Source of the DNA: Strix aluco
Lineage: Eukaryota > Chordata > Aves > Strigiformes > Strigidae
DNA: 64,000 bases
Assembly: GCF_031877795.1 (NCBI RefSeq)
Contig: NC_133934.1
Location: 46,964,725-47,028,724, forward strand
Direction of reading: 5' to 3'
The translations under genes were made by a program, and so were the position numbers. The notes beneath the pieces are model-generated. The model made no database searches and had not been told where the DNA came from. It was given only the letters and a program-made list of their open reading frames with translations. Shown piece after piece: positions 51,237 to 63,900 of this stretch (its first letter is position 1; every line of letters starts with the position of its first letter).

Positions 51237-51261
51237 ACTACTGCTCCCGGTGCATGCCGGG
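51237..51261 (+). promoter_or_regulatory. ZNF143/THAP11-type motif 2
   Basis: ACTACTGCTCCCGG followed by TGCATGCCGGG matches the extended ZNF143 motif (ACTACnnnTCCCrGnrTGC). It has the same orientation as motif 1, 191 bp downstream and about 90 bp before the C4orf46 ATG. Confidence 0.6.
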
Positions 51262-51337
51262 ATACCGGGGCGGAGCTCGGGCGGGAGGCGGGGCGGGGCT
51301 CGGCGCGGGAGGGGAGGGGCGGGGCGGCGGGCAGTGA

Positions 51338-51760
<423 letters not shown>

Positions 51761-52870
51761 CCCTGCCCCCGCGGCGGCTCCGCCGGGTCGCGCTGCGCTG
51801 CCCGCTCGTGTCGGACTGGGATCAGGGTTTTTTTAAACTCTTTTAAGGAGTCCACGTGGATTTTTGTTTTCCCTCAGCAGCTCCCCCTGAGCCCGGAGTT
51901 CTTTCAGAAGTACTTGATGACTCGTATGGATGTTGTATGTAAGTCACCGAGTAAAATAACTTTGTTTAGGGCATCAGTTATGACTTTTAGTCTCTTCCGT
52001 TGCAGCTCAAGCGATCTCGTCCATGAAATGCTCTGCCTTTTTTTTTTTTTTTGGCTAACGTGGTGGATGCCAAGTTAGTATGTATGGTACGTCCGGAACT
52101 CATTACTGGTGGGGAAGTGGTGTCCTGCGAGGAGGTATTGTCAGCCCTCCTTTTCAAGAGCTGCCACTAGCAGAAATCCTGCCAACTCCAGAGAAAGTTG
52201 CTGAACTAACTTCAGGTTTTCTCTATGCACACTGTTTCTCCGTGTTGAGGATGGGATACTATGACAAGTCGAGGCTTATTTACAAGCTTTAGATAAGCCC
52301 TATATCCCAAACCTCACTATTTTTAGCAGTATTGCAATATATTTCTATAAAGGTGCAGATTTTTTGCAAGGTGTTTGATTACTGCAAACAATTTTACACT
52401 AACTTTTGTTGTAATAAAGTGCCTTATGGTGGACCATATATCTCTGCATGGTAGAAGTTTAACAGCATTGTTTACTGATAGGATGGATTATTTTGAACTA
52501 TAAGTAAATACTTCCATTTGAATCTGTGAAATGTATTCTCCCCTCTCTTGAGTAGCATGTTAGACATTTTTCAGTATTTGGTCCTATTTTTTATCTTTGC
52601 CTTAAGCAGTTACTAGTTAGTTAGTCTAGAGTGTACTGTTAAAGGAATGTGTTGGCCTGAAAGTTCACTAATCTGTAATAAATAGCTGTATTGAAACTCC
52701 TGTACCTTTACCAGAGCACTGTGAAAAAAGTAATACTGAAATGCAATGGCAGGCTGCAGGAGAACATGGCTCTACTGTAGTTTATTAGTCAGCCTTATTT
52801 TTACTGGTAGAAGGAGTTTTTAAAAGTCAAACTGTAGTTTTCTTACCAAAACAATAAAGATGTTACAAAA
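51761..52870 (+). other. C4orf46: C4orf46 3' UTR with three poly(A) signals
   Basis: AATAAA occurs at 52413-52418, 52677-52682 and 52853-52858. The last gives a 3' UTR of about 1.1 kb. The sequence shifts from GC-rich to AT-rich within 100 bp of the stop. No other gene was recognised. Confidence 0.6.
52853..52858 (+). terminator. C4orf46: Candidate distal C4orf46 poly(A) signal
   Basis: AATAAA followed within 30 nt by AT-rich DNA; the most distal of three candidates. Which is used cannot be told from sequence. Confidence 0.4.
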
Positions 52871-53165
52871 AATTGAAATAATGAATATTCTTATGGTACT
52901 TACAGAAACAATGATTATATTGACTATATCCATAATCAAGTGAAAGACAGAAGTAATGGTGAGGACAGACATCCTTGTACATCTCATCAAAAGCAGTTAC
53001 AGTCAGTGAGAAGGCTTGGCACCTCAGGGTACACAATTTCTAATAAATTAAGTTCTAATCGCCCCAGTTAAAGGCAGTCCAGATGGCAGGCTTTCACTTA
53101 CCCCACAACCCAAAATGTTGCTAAGCAATTTGAAAAAGTAGCTTGTTTTGTTCAGCACATAATCT

Positions 53166-53171
53166 TTTATT
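53166..53171 (-). terminator. RXFP1: Candidate distal RXFP1 poly(A) signal
   Basis: TTTATT on the plus strand is AATAAA on the RXFP1 sense strand, about 1.47 kb after the stop. A nearer ATTAAA lies at 54258-54253, just beyond the C23 tract. Confidence 0.35.
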
Positions 53172-54270
53172 TCAATAACACATACAGTAGTGGAAACAAG
53201 GTCCTTAACAATCTTTGATTTCAAGATGATCCAAAGTTCTGTAAACAGCTGAAGTGTGAGTCACACTTTAAAATTCTACTTCTTATGCTGTTAAGAAGTT
53301 AAGTGCAAACATTGGAAGTATCTTTTAGCTTCATTTTTAAAAGCTTCAAATTGTCAATACCAAAAGAAGCATATCTTTCACCTTTGTGGGCTTCTAGGCT
53401 ATTGGACTGTGAGCATGGTACTGAAAGAAGAAGGGAAGTTGTAGAAATTCATAATGGAAAAGATTCCCTTCAGTAAGTATATGCAGAAGAACTGCCTCCA
53501 GAGGATTCTATCAGGTGGGGTATTTTTTTTTTTTACCCTTGTACATTAGAAAGTAAAATAATGCCCCAGAAAATGCTGAGCGGCTGTGGTCCTTGTTATT
53601 TTAACTGTAATGCATCCAGTCAGATGCAGAAGGGGATTAAAATGTAGCTGTCATGACACCTATTAAGACTGATAGTCTTCTATTTGGCCACCTCCCATTT
53701 TTCCATGTTCAGGTGTAGACATTTTAAGACTGGAATTTGCTGAAGTCTGCAAGCTGTGGGGAGCTACCTATGGTAGCCCACTAAGGAACAGTGAGGGAAA
53801 GAGCAGCATCAAGATGTTGGGATACTCAGTCCAGTCTTTCCAGGGAAGGAGGCTCTTCTGAAGGGGGAAACTTGCACCAGCTATAGCTAGGGGACACTCA
53901 GTTAAGAAAAAAGCCTTTCTTTTTTTTCTTCCTCATAGTTCTGGTTCTGCCTGAATTAGAATGATCATTACAATTTCAGGATTGTCTTTACATGAGTGAA
54001 ATAATTGGTAAATTTTTAAAAGGAATAAAATTTTCACTTGTTTGGCATTGACAAATATAATAAACCAGTCCAATTATGAAATTTAAATATTTTTCTTAGG
54101 GCTATTGCTCCCTAAAGCTTTTAAGAGCTGATACAGTCTAAATACAGCCAGTCAGAAATTTTGAGGAGGAAAAAAAAAAATCTTAATGAGGAAAGCAATC
54201 AACTCTTAAAAAAAAATCAGCTGTTAAAATGGGAGATTTAAAAATAAAAAGGTTTAATGAAAAATACCTT

Positions 54271-54272
54271 CC

Positions 54273-54303
<31 letters not shown>

Positions 54304-54306
54304 AAA
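54271..54306. repeat. Homopolymer tract C23-A13
   Basis: Twenty-three C followed directly by thirteen A on the plus strand, which is T13-G23 on the RXFP1 sense strand. It lies about 330-370 nt past the RXFP1 stop, in the likely 3' UTR or just after it. The exact length of such a tract is unreliable in assemblies. Confidence 0.9.
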
Positions 54307-54637
54307 TAGATGACTTTGAAACATTCTGCTTTCAGGGTAAGATGTTTTAAAAGACAGTTTTTTTCCACACTCGTGGCTTATGGCAGGAAAAAAACAGCTG
54401 ACTTCTCATTCTGATCTAGGAGGAGTAGTCAAAATGACAGGTACCGTTGTAAGATGGTACAATTATTGTTGTGTCAGTTCTACCTGCAAACAGACACACT
54501 GCTCCCTCTTCTCCTTGCTTTGGTTCAGGTGAGCCCAGGTGTCATACCTCCCTCATTTTTCCTCATTGCTGTAAAGCAGTAGGCCCACAGAAGTGAAGCT
54601 CACAGTGCAGATGTCACCGTGAAGATTCAAAATGTAT

Positions 54638-54939
54638 TTACGTGTATGAATTTAGTTTTGTTGACTGTGTAGTCACTGAAGCATCAGAGGAGTCTGTACG
54701 AAGCACAGGCTTCATTACCTTTGGCGTGACTTCATGCATTGGCCACATCTCCACCCAAATGTATGATGGACCGTATGTTTTCTGACTGCCTTTACCTCTT
54801 TTGGATCTTCTTTGTCTGTAATTATACCAAACCTGATGAATCATTTCTTTGAAAGGTCGTGTAGTCAAAGTGTAGAGAAGAGGATTCAAAGCACTGTTTA
54901 TTGGCAGTATAAAAATCACCACCCAAGAAGTTATGGTAC
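54638..54939 (-). CDS. RXFP1: RXFP1 terminal exon (human exon 18 equivalent): TM7 and tail
   Basis: TM7 ([20 protein letters not shown]) and a cytoplasmic tail of about 75 residues ending STKLNSYT, stop TAA. The tail middle ([15 protein letters not shown]) is more basic than human, and the last 25 residues have diverged while the extreme end is conserved. Confidence 0.95.
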
Positions 54940-57900
54940 CTTAGGGAAGGAAAAAGAAAGGAAGCTGTAATACGCATTCCAGTGTTCGCACCTGTTAATT
55001 AAGGCAAGCACCTGATGCCCATGCAGCACAGCTTCTCGGTGAGAGGGGTGGTTGTGCTCTCCTAGGCTGAGTTCATGTCACAACAGGTACTTTTTCTTCT
55101 CGCAGTTATGTCTGCACTGCCCTCTTGCCTCCCTCTGTTTCCACGACTCCCAGCAAAACCCGACATTTTTTACTCTCCCAGAAGTTCCATTTATCCCTCT
55201 TATTTTTCTGTACCATAGCTCCCTATTTGCCCTGGCATGTTTCTTGTTCCACCCAAGCCCCACCTTCTTGCCCCGAAACTTTTTGTCTCTGCCTTCCTCC
55301 CTGTCTCTTCCCATGATCTCTGTTCTCCATCCTCTTCCCATGACAAGCGACATGCAATCCTAACAATGTCCCTTACATCCTGTCCTCCTGCAAAGCAGTA
55401 TCCTCTAGTCTCTGCATCCCCTTAGAGGCTGACGTTCTCCTCTGTACCAGGATTTTGCCATTTTTCCCACCACAAAGGGCACTGTATACATCCTGATTAT
55501 TTTCTTCTTGCCCTGCTGGTGACAGTTTGTGTTCACACCATCTGCCTTTCTGAAGGTTTCCTGCTGTCCCGCCTACATCAGAGTCTGTGTGCATTTTCAC
55601 AGCATCCCCTTCTCATCCCTACTGTTTGGGAGATAAGTTACTGAGGGGCAGGCAGAAAAGGGACAGTATTAAAGTCCTGAAAGATGTTAGTGGGTGCCCT
55701 CTGTTGCATTGTTTGATTTATAAAACAATTATAGATGCAATATCAATACCTTTCTATTGATGCCCATCACCTTGGCTACACTTTTGGAAACAAGCAGATG
55801 CTTAGTTCAAAAGCTGTGACAATGTATCCCCAAAGAAAAAAAAAATGCTACCAGCAGTGTTCAAAGCTTCTGTAAATTTAGACAACTATCTGTGATGTCT
55901 TTAATTTTATGAAAAGAGTGATTACTGTTTAATCTGGTTTATCTAACATGGAATATTCATTTGCTGAACCCAAGATCATCCTGTGGTTCAGTAAGATTTC
56001 TTCAAGGTTTCTTGACCCAGAATACATCTGCTTCTACTTTTCACAGTATTTTCTTTAAAATTTCTTAGTAGGTTTGGTAACTTCACAAAGAAGCATTTTA
56101 TAAGATTTAAAATAACTGAAAATGTTTGACATAATCAATGCAACTTCCAGACATTTGAAACATAAGTCAAAACTTTGAAAATGTGACTCCACACTCCTGG
56201 GTCAGCACAAAAGAAAATCCTCTGAGCTAAAATGTTTTCTTGCTAATGTAGCATTGTGACATATAGCTGTACATTGAGTCTGAATCTGCTGTTGCTGATG
56301 GTACTGTTCATGTTCACATGTTCTTTTGAACACGGTTTACAAGCCCTACATAAAGATGCTATTTTTCTGGCAAGTACTGGCATTGCAAAGAGAAGGAAAA
56401 AAATAAAAGTGTGATTTTTAATCTTTTAGGTTATGCTATTTTTACATGGGAATATATTCACAGCATGAAGAAGGTAAGCAGAGCTTTGTATAACTTGATG
56501 TTTTGAACTATTTTTTCAGGATAACAATTATTTTGTTAAATCAATATAGGAAACATTGTGTTGTCCTGAGCCATATTTATGCAACAGAACCAGCAAAAGC
56601 CATAGGATGAGAAAAGCCAATGCAATTCAGCCTTGGTTTTCAAATACATTTTTTACATTTTATAGATATTCTATGGAGACAGACTTGAATGATTTGAATT
56701 CTGGGGTTTTTTTGGCTGACTCAATCTTTGATGATTATAGTAATATAGTTCAGTTCAGTAGTAAAACTATGTAGTTCATTATATTGTGTATACATATATA
56801 TAGATATATAACAAAGTTATAGTAATATAGTTCAGTATATTCAATTCTTTATCTTCTGAAGTAGAAACATCACTCTTCATACAGACACAGTTGAAACAAC
56901 CTCACAAAAGAACATACCTGGTATTTCTACTTGAAGTAAAGAAAGGAGTTTCAAAATAAAAATGGGTATCCAACATATTGCATCAGTAAATACAATGAAG
57001 AAAAAACGTTTAGCAAGGATCATCTCTTTTTTAATATGATTCCGAATTTCAGTAGCTGTAATAGCTGTTTGGTGAACACTGTAGAACATACTCCCATAGG
57101 AAAACACGATGATGATAAAAGCTGCCAAGTTTACACCTGTTTAAGAACTTAAAATTAGTTACAGCTTAACAGCATAATGGCAATTCCACATCATCTATTT
57201 GCAGGCTGGGTAGTAAAGGAAAATGTTTCTTCTAAACTGCTAGTCCCGTAGGATTAAGAGGCCAGAAAATCTGAGTCTGCCTTCACCTGAACACTGAATT
57301 TTCACTTCACGTATTTATTTTGTTCATCGACACCTGACAAATGGCTTCCATCTGATTCAAACTACGTAGTTCTCCTCTGGTTTTACCACTGCTCTACTTC
57401 CCTGACAAAGTCTGTTCATTCAGGGACTTAATAGTCATTAATTTCTTTCTACCCTTTCAGTCCTTCATGCATTTTAAGATATGTAAGTATCTATCTAATA
57501 CAGTAAAATATTCAGGCTGGAAAAAGTCTTTAAGTGCTTACTGGAGCATCTAAATACAAGGCGTGAATGTCCCAGCAAAGCTATTTTATTAGTTTGAAAA
57601 TTAAGTTTATTTGCAGCTCTAATCATATAGAAAGAAGAAATGCAACTTACCTAAAAAAATGACAACAGAATAAATCTGACTTCCTGAACTGTCTGATTGC
57701 TCTGAGTGAAGAGGAAAACAGACGCCATTGGTGCCATAGTAGTTCCTGAAAAATTCCTTATTGCTCAGTGGGATAAAAGCAACAGCAAACCCAATTATCC
57801 AGATAAGAACCAAAATGGAAATTGTCCTGCGTTTTCTGGGCTTCAAACACCTAAAAGGATAAACTATGCAGATGTATTTTTCCAAAGTCAGGTAAGTCAA

Positions 57901-60900
57901 CAGCAAGACTGACACCTCTGTAGACAGAATAGCCAGCGATCCCACCAATTGACAATGAATACTGTCCATCCACAACTGAGCGTGCTTGTTGTATTCTCCG
58001 CGATATTTAAGATCAAAAGCTCCAATCACAAATAAATATATTCCCATCAGACAGTCAGCACCTGTGGGCACAGTGCTCAACATCATTATTCACACATCTG
58101 AATTTCCCATTCTCTGTGAATATGTATATTGGAAAACTAGATATACACATGTATACATGAGTACATATTTATAAGTCAGCTAGTATATAGAGATAAAATC
58201 AATATTACAGTTGGAATGTTATTGTGAATTACAATTAAGGCAGTATAATTCAGTCCTATTCCTCCTCTTTTTTTTTTTTTTTCTTTTTAAATTTTCATTT
58301 GGACTGACAGTCTATGTTTCATAGTTGTTTCCAACCTGATTTTCTGAAGCTCAGATAAAACTGGTCGGTAAGTAGAAAAAGATATGGCTTCATTTATAGA
58401 AATATTCTTGCAACCCTTTTTTTATTAGGTCTTACTCCTTTTGCTATTGACATATGGCTTAAGATAATTTGCTTTGAGTAGGGCATCTCCTCTGTATTCA
58501 AAGTTTTGTTTTGGCTTGTCCAACTTATGCTAGTTCAAAACTGATGTGCATAGTCTTCTAAGGCTAGTAAGAGAAGAGGAGCTGTCAACTTAGAGCTGAG
58601 GGCTTCTCAGGTATTTTGGCTAGATGCTTTGTACAGTATTCAGATTGTTCCCATGGAAACAACAAAGTTGCAAGATCACTGACATGATGTATTTAGAAAT
58701 GTAATCATTCTATACACTGTTGACAATTACCTTTCAAAATGCAACTAATTGTATTTGTGAAATACTTACAGATTCTCCTGTACTGAGACAGGGTACTCAA
58801 GATTGTAGTGGCTGTAATGCCAAATAGTTCATGCATAAACTTGTCTGGCTTTTAGGACTAAAATTAAACCCCCTGATGCTTAATATTGGGGAGCTAGAAA
58901 TGATTGATTTTCTGTAATTGCATAAGTAACCTTTTGCTCATGTGAAAAATAGAGTAACTATTTTGAACCCAATATTTACATGTGCAAATTGCTATTTACT
59001 CAAAAATGCATAGTGAGGTACAGTGTTTTGTGTTGTCATTTGCAACAGCATGAAAGTTCAGCAAATCCAGTGCTGGAAATATGTCACTATATTATAATAA
59101 CAGATATCACACATGCTATGAGCAGATTAAACCAATATTCTTTTACACATGGAGTACTCACAGCAGAGAGACATTATTGAGATGGCGTGGAGCTTATTCT
59201 CCGATCTGATATAAGGCCTCATGCAGATAACAAAAATATTTCCAAAGCAGGTGATGGCAGATACAACCCAGACGAACACTCTCTGTATGATGCTAGCTAA
59301 AAGATTCTCAAGGGATGAAATCCCATCAGTATTGGGCTTACAGCTGCGCACATGAGGGGCATATCCACAGTACTGGAATTTCTTAAAATATCTGGTTGTG
59401 AGAAAGAAAAACAGGTAAGAGATGGTTCTAGTCTGGTTACTAAAACTCTCTACTAACTAGTCAGAAAACATATTCAGAAAAAAGAAAAATTAATTACAAA
59501 CTGTCAAAATTTGACAACTGCTCACATGCTGTTTTTCAAACACTTTTGTTTTCAATTATCTAATGTTCTGTAAATTGTAAAATTCAGACCAAAGAAAGAA
59601 AACTGGAATAATCTACTTACATGTGGGAAAGGTTTCTCAGGGGTCTGAACATTCTTCTCTGGATGTTTACAATTTCAATGCCCTCCAAGCTGCTGTAAAC
59701 AATATACTCTCAATAAAAGGTCATAGAAACTCAGTAGTAAAGCAGCAAATTTTATGAGCATTTAATTGTACTTCTATGATTATAGGAAACTAGAGATAAA
59801 CTTTAATTGCATCTAATCTGTCATGCCTTTGAAACTTGAACAGAAAGTCTGCATAAAAGCTGAAGTGGAATAAAATAAATTGCAGTTAATTGTAATAAAC
59901 ACGCTGTTCTTCCAAAACCACGAAGAAGTCTCTCAGCAGTGCAATCTCTGATTATTATGTTGCCTTTCCAAAGTATTGTTCTACTGATGTTCTTTCATCA
60001 TCTCTGGGAAAATAATAACTTGTTCCAATAATAATATTTTACATGTCTCTTCTGTCTTTTATCTTAGGGAAAGCTTTACTAGACAAACAAACCACTGCAG
60101 GAATTCAGTCTTCATTGTGTCAAGAGCAGCAGAACATGGCACGTAAGGGAAAACACTGGCTTGCTTGTGACACATAGATGGGCTTTTTTTTTTTTTTTTT
60201 TTAAAATATATTGAAAATTACACTATTATTTCCCCTGCAGTGCTAGATCAGTAAAGCGTAACTGTGTAAGTTGTTCTTTTAGAACTTCAGTTTCTGTATT
60301 CTTCCAGTCCATCCCATCTGCTAGTTAGATGTGCAACCAGTCAGAGTTCTCCTTGTGAGGAGCCTGATTTGAAATTCTCTGTTCAATGCTCTGAATGCAA
60401 TATTCATGTGAGTTCTGAGCACATTTAAGCAACAGTGGAGAAAAGTACCAGCCTTACTGGTTAGTTGCTGTGGGCTGGTGGACAGTTTTGCTAGGAGATA
60501 AGAAAAATAGTCCCCAATGTGGAAGTGTGTTAGTTTTATTTAAGCATTGCAATGAACTTTAGCATGTGCTTTCCCTAGCTATTCTTACTATTTCAAACTA
60601 GCAAAGAGGCAACTGGTGTTCTACAAACTGCTGAAATATACAGTTTTCTATAGATTTAACAAGATTCTATATCTATAGATTTTTCAAGATTTAACAACTT
60701 TCTTAACTTAAAAAGTTAAGAAGGTCATGGTCACTGAATTGCATGAGTTCTTTGGTGTTAAATAATGGATAAAGTATATGCTCTAGCCTGACTGTCAGGG
60801 AGGTAATTAATTATTCTTTTCCATGCTTAGCTGCTTATTTTCATGAAACTTGTACAGACTTAGTATTTTCAGGTCGTTAGCCATTTACCAAATCACTGTG

Positions 60901-63900
60901 AAGAAGCTGGAGTGATCAACAAAGGCATGTGCTCTGCCGGCTACACCTCAGGGGTCAAATCATAAACTCCTATTATGTTCCTACCCAAGGAAACATCTCT
61001 TTTTGGATCTCCACAACCATTTCAGTAGGGCCTGTTATGATAGGACAAGAGGTAGTGGTTTTAAACTAAAAGAGGGTAGATTCAGACTAGGTATAAAATA
61101 GAAAGTTTTTACAACGAGGGTGGTGAAACACTGGAACAGGTTGCCCAGAGAGGTGGTGGATGCCCCGTCCCTGGAAACATTCAAGGTCAGGCTGGACAGG
61201 ACTCTGAGCAACCTGATCTAGTTGAAGATGTCCCTGCTCACTGCAGGGGGATGGGACTAGATGACCTTTAATGGTCCTTTCCAACACAGACTGCTCTATG
61301 ATTCTCCAGTTCTAAGATTTTGAAATTATGACCGACAAGAACCAATACTGTGCTCTACCAAGCTGGCTATTGCAGATGTGCAGTGGCTTGTTAAGAGGTA
61401 CTCAGATCTACCACAGGGTAGTTTCAGATTTGCAAGGTTGTGCAATAGTGCAGTGACAGTTTTAGGAAGACATCTGCTGGCAGAGTTCACATTAGAGCTG
61501 CTGTGGTAGTGCGCCCACAAAAACTCCCCCTAACCCTTCAAAAGGTTTGTAAAAGTCCCACCTCCCTGTGACATGGCAGCTGAATCATACTTGGTTTATA
61601 TTACTCTTTTCATTGTGTTAGAAGTGGATTCTGTAAGAATGGAAATATGTCCCCAAACTTGTACATATACCAAATTCCTTTATAATGCCTGTCTTTACAG
61701 ATCCTAATGGTACCTGCCCATTGTGTTAATAGCCCCAACTGGACCTTGCATGACCCTTAAGCCCCGTGAACAAATTGTGCAAGGTTAAATAAAGGTTGCA
61801 TTAATCTTGTTCTGTAATAGCAGAAAAGACAATGTCCTCTAAGATGAATTTATGATCTCTTTTTGTTGGAAAAAATTCTATTATGAAACTGATATTTTCA
61901 GGAAGGAAAATCTGAGTATAGCCAGTAATTATTTTCCATGCTCACATTTTTGAGGATCATCAACAAAACTATAAACTATTTCACGGGCAATTTCTTACAG
62001 AACATATTCTGGATCACTTCTTTTTGAAGGAGATGTGCATAATCACAAAGAAAATATAGCTAAAATATAAAAACCTGGTACTTACAGGGATTTGAGTTTA
62101 ATTAGAAAATCAAACTGATCTATTTGTATTTTCTTGATGGGGTTGTAAGAAAGGTTCCTGTAAATACAACATAGACATAAGTAACTTTGTACATCTCCCT
62201 TACAGTTTGTTCTAAAAATAAAGTTGAACTAAATAGAATCATCTAGGTTGGAAAAGACCTTGAAGATCATCTAGTAATTACCCTATTAGAGATATAGGCA
62301 GTGGAATGTAACAATAGACATTAATACTAGATGCTATCACTCTGTGTAAGAGTGTTTCTATGTACATCCCCTTTTTCTTCTCCCTGTACCTTTTCCTTAT
62401 GTTTTCATTTTGATATTGTAACTAAAATGCACAAGCACAATAAATGCAGCTGTACACACTTGGTTGCCCCAGTGTATTGTGCTAGATCCCAAGGATGCTG
62501 AAAAAACACAAAATTAAGTTATTCCACATACTACCTCCTCTCTTCTGGAGAGGTCTTTGATTCTGTGACCAGTGTCTCTTTCAGATTATGAGAGAAAGAT
62601 TGTGACTTTCCAGCAGCAGCATTTGAGAATTTGGCTATATATGGGTCATGGGAAAAAAAGACTGTCTTTCTGGTTTTATGATACCTTATACTTTTTTGGA
62701 ACTCTTCCACAGGAAAAAAGCAGTTGCAAACGAGTCATCTGTAGATGCTCTTACATGTTTATGATCTATTTTTAGAGCCAAATCCTGACACCACATTAAA
62801 CATTCCCATCAAATCATTAATTTCTCATGATATACCTAGCATAGGTCATTTTGTATATATTAATAAGATCTAGAAAAAGGTAAAATTTGAACTTGGTATC
62901 TTTTGGGACATGAAAATACACATCTTATACAAAACTATTCCGGGCAAAAAGTTATATAGAGTTTCTTTTGGGATAAGTATTTTTTAGGCAGATCTTAAAT
63001 AATGCATACAAAGAAAGGTGCTTTTCCCAGCATTCAGGACTGAAAGTTTCATATCAAATGGGTAATATACAGCTATATATAATAATAATAATCATAATCA
63101 AGAATCCTTACAGTTGTGAAAGCTCCTTCAGATCCTTAAATATATATGGAGAAAGTGATTCAATCTTGTTGTTAGCCAGATCTCTGCAGGAACAGCCACA
63201 GGTAGGATACAGTAAGCTCTTACTACACTCAGAAATTTTACCAAACAGTTTTGCAATTTCAAGACATGCAGTTTTATTCTATTTGCCAAATAGGATATTA
63301 TTTATTATATAGGTTATCAGAAACTTGGACGATAAAAGAATGCTGTTAAAACAAGGTGGAAAGCTAGATCCATCAGATCTCTCTTTGTCTAGTCAGCTCA
63401 GATATCCCATTAGAGGCATAATTAATTATGATTTTATTTACATCAAAAATAAAGTAAAATACCCTTAACTTGGGTTGTAGGAGCTTGGAAATAAATTAAA
63501 TGTACTGTTTTGTGATGGGAATTCTTTTGCATGGGCTAACCTTTGTTCTCTCTACCTTGCTCCGTAATTTCACTAAACGTAAATCCTAATAACTGTGGAC
63601 AGAGGAGTAAAGGTCTCAGTCTGACTGAAACTGGCTAACAGGTCTAAAAGACACTGAAGGCACACAAGCACTTGGACTGTGGTAATGTAAGATTAATTAA
63701 TACTATCCTGTTCAGGGAACATAACAATCTTGTGAGCAAAACCCACAATATTATTGATACAGAATATGTATTTAGTCAACTATTTCTTCGTGTTAAATAT
63801 ACAGAAGAACAACCCCTGAGGATGGATGCTATCTCCAGAGCACATTATATGAATAGAATTTATGATAAATGATACTTGCAATATAAATTATAAAACTTTG

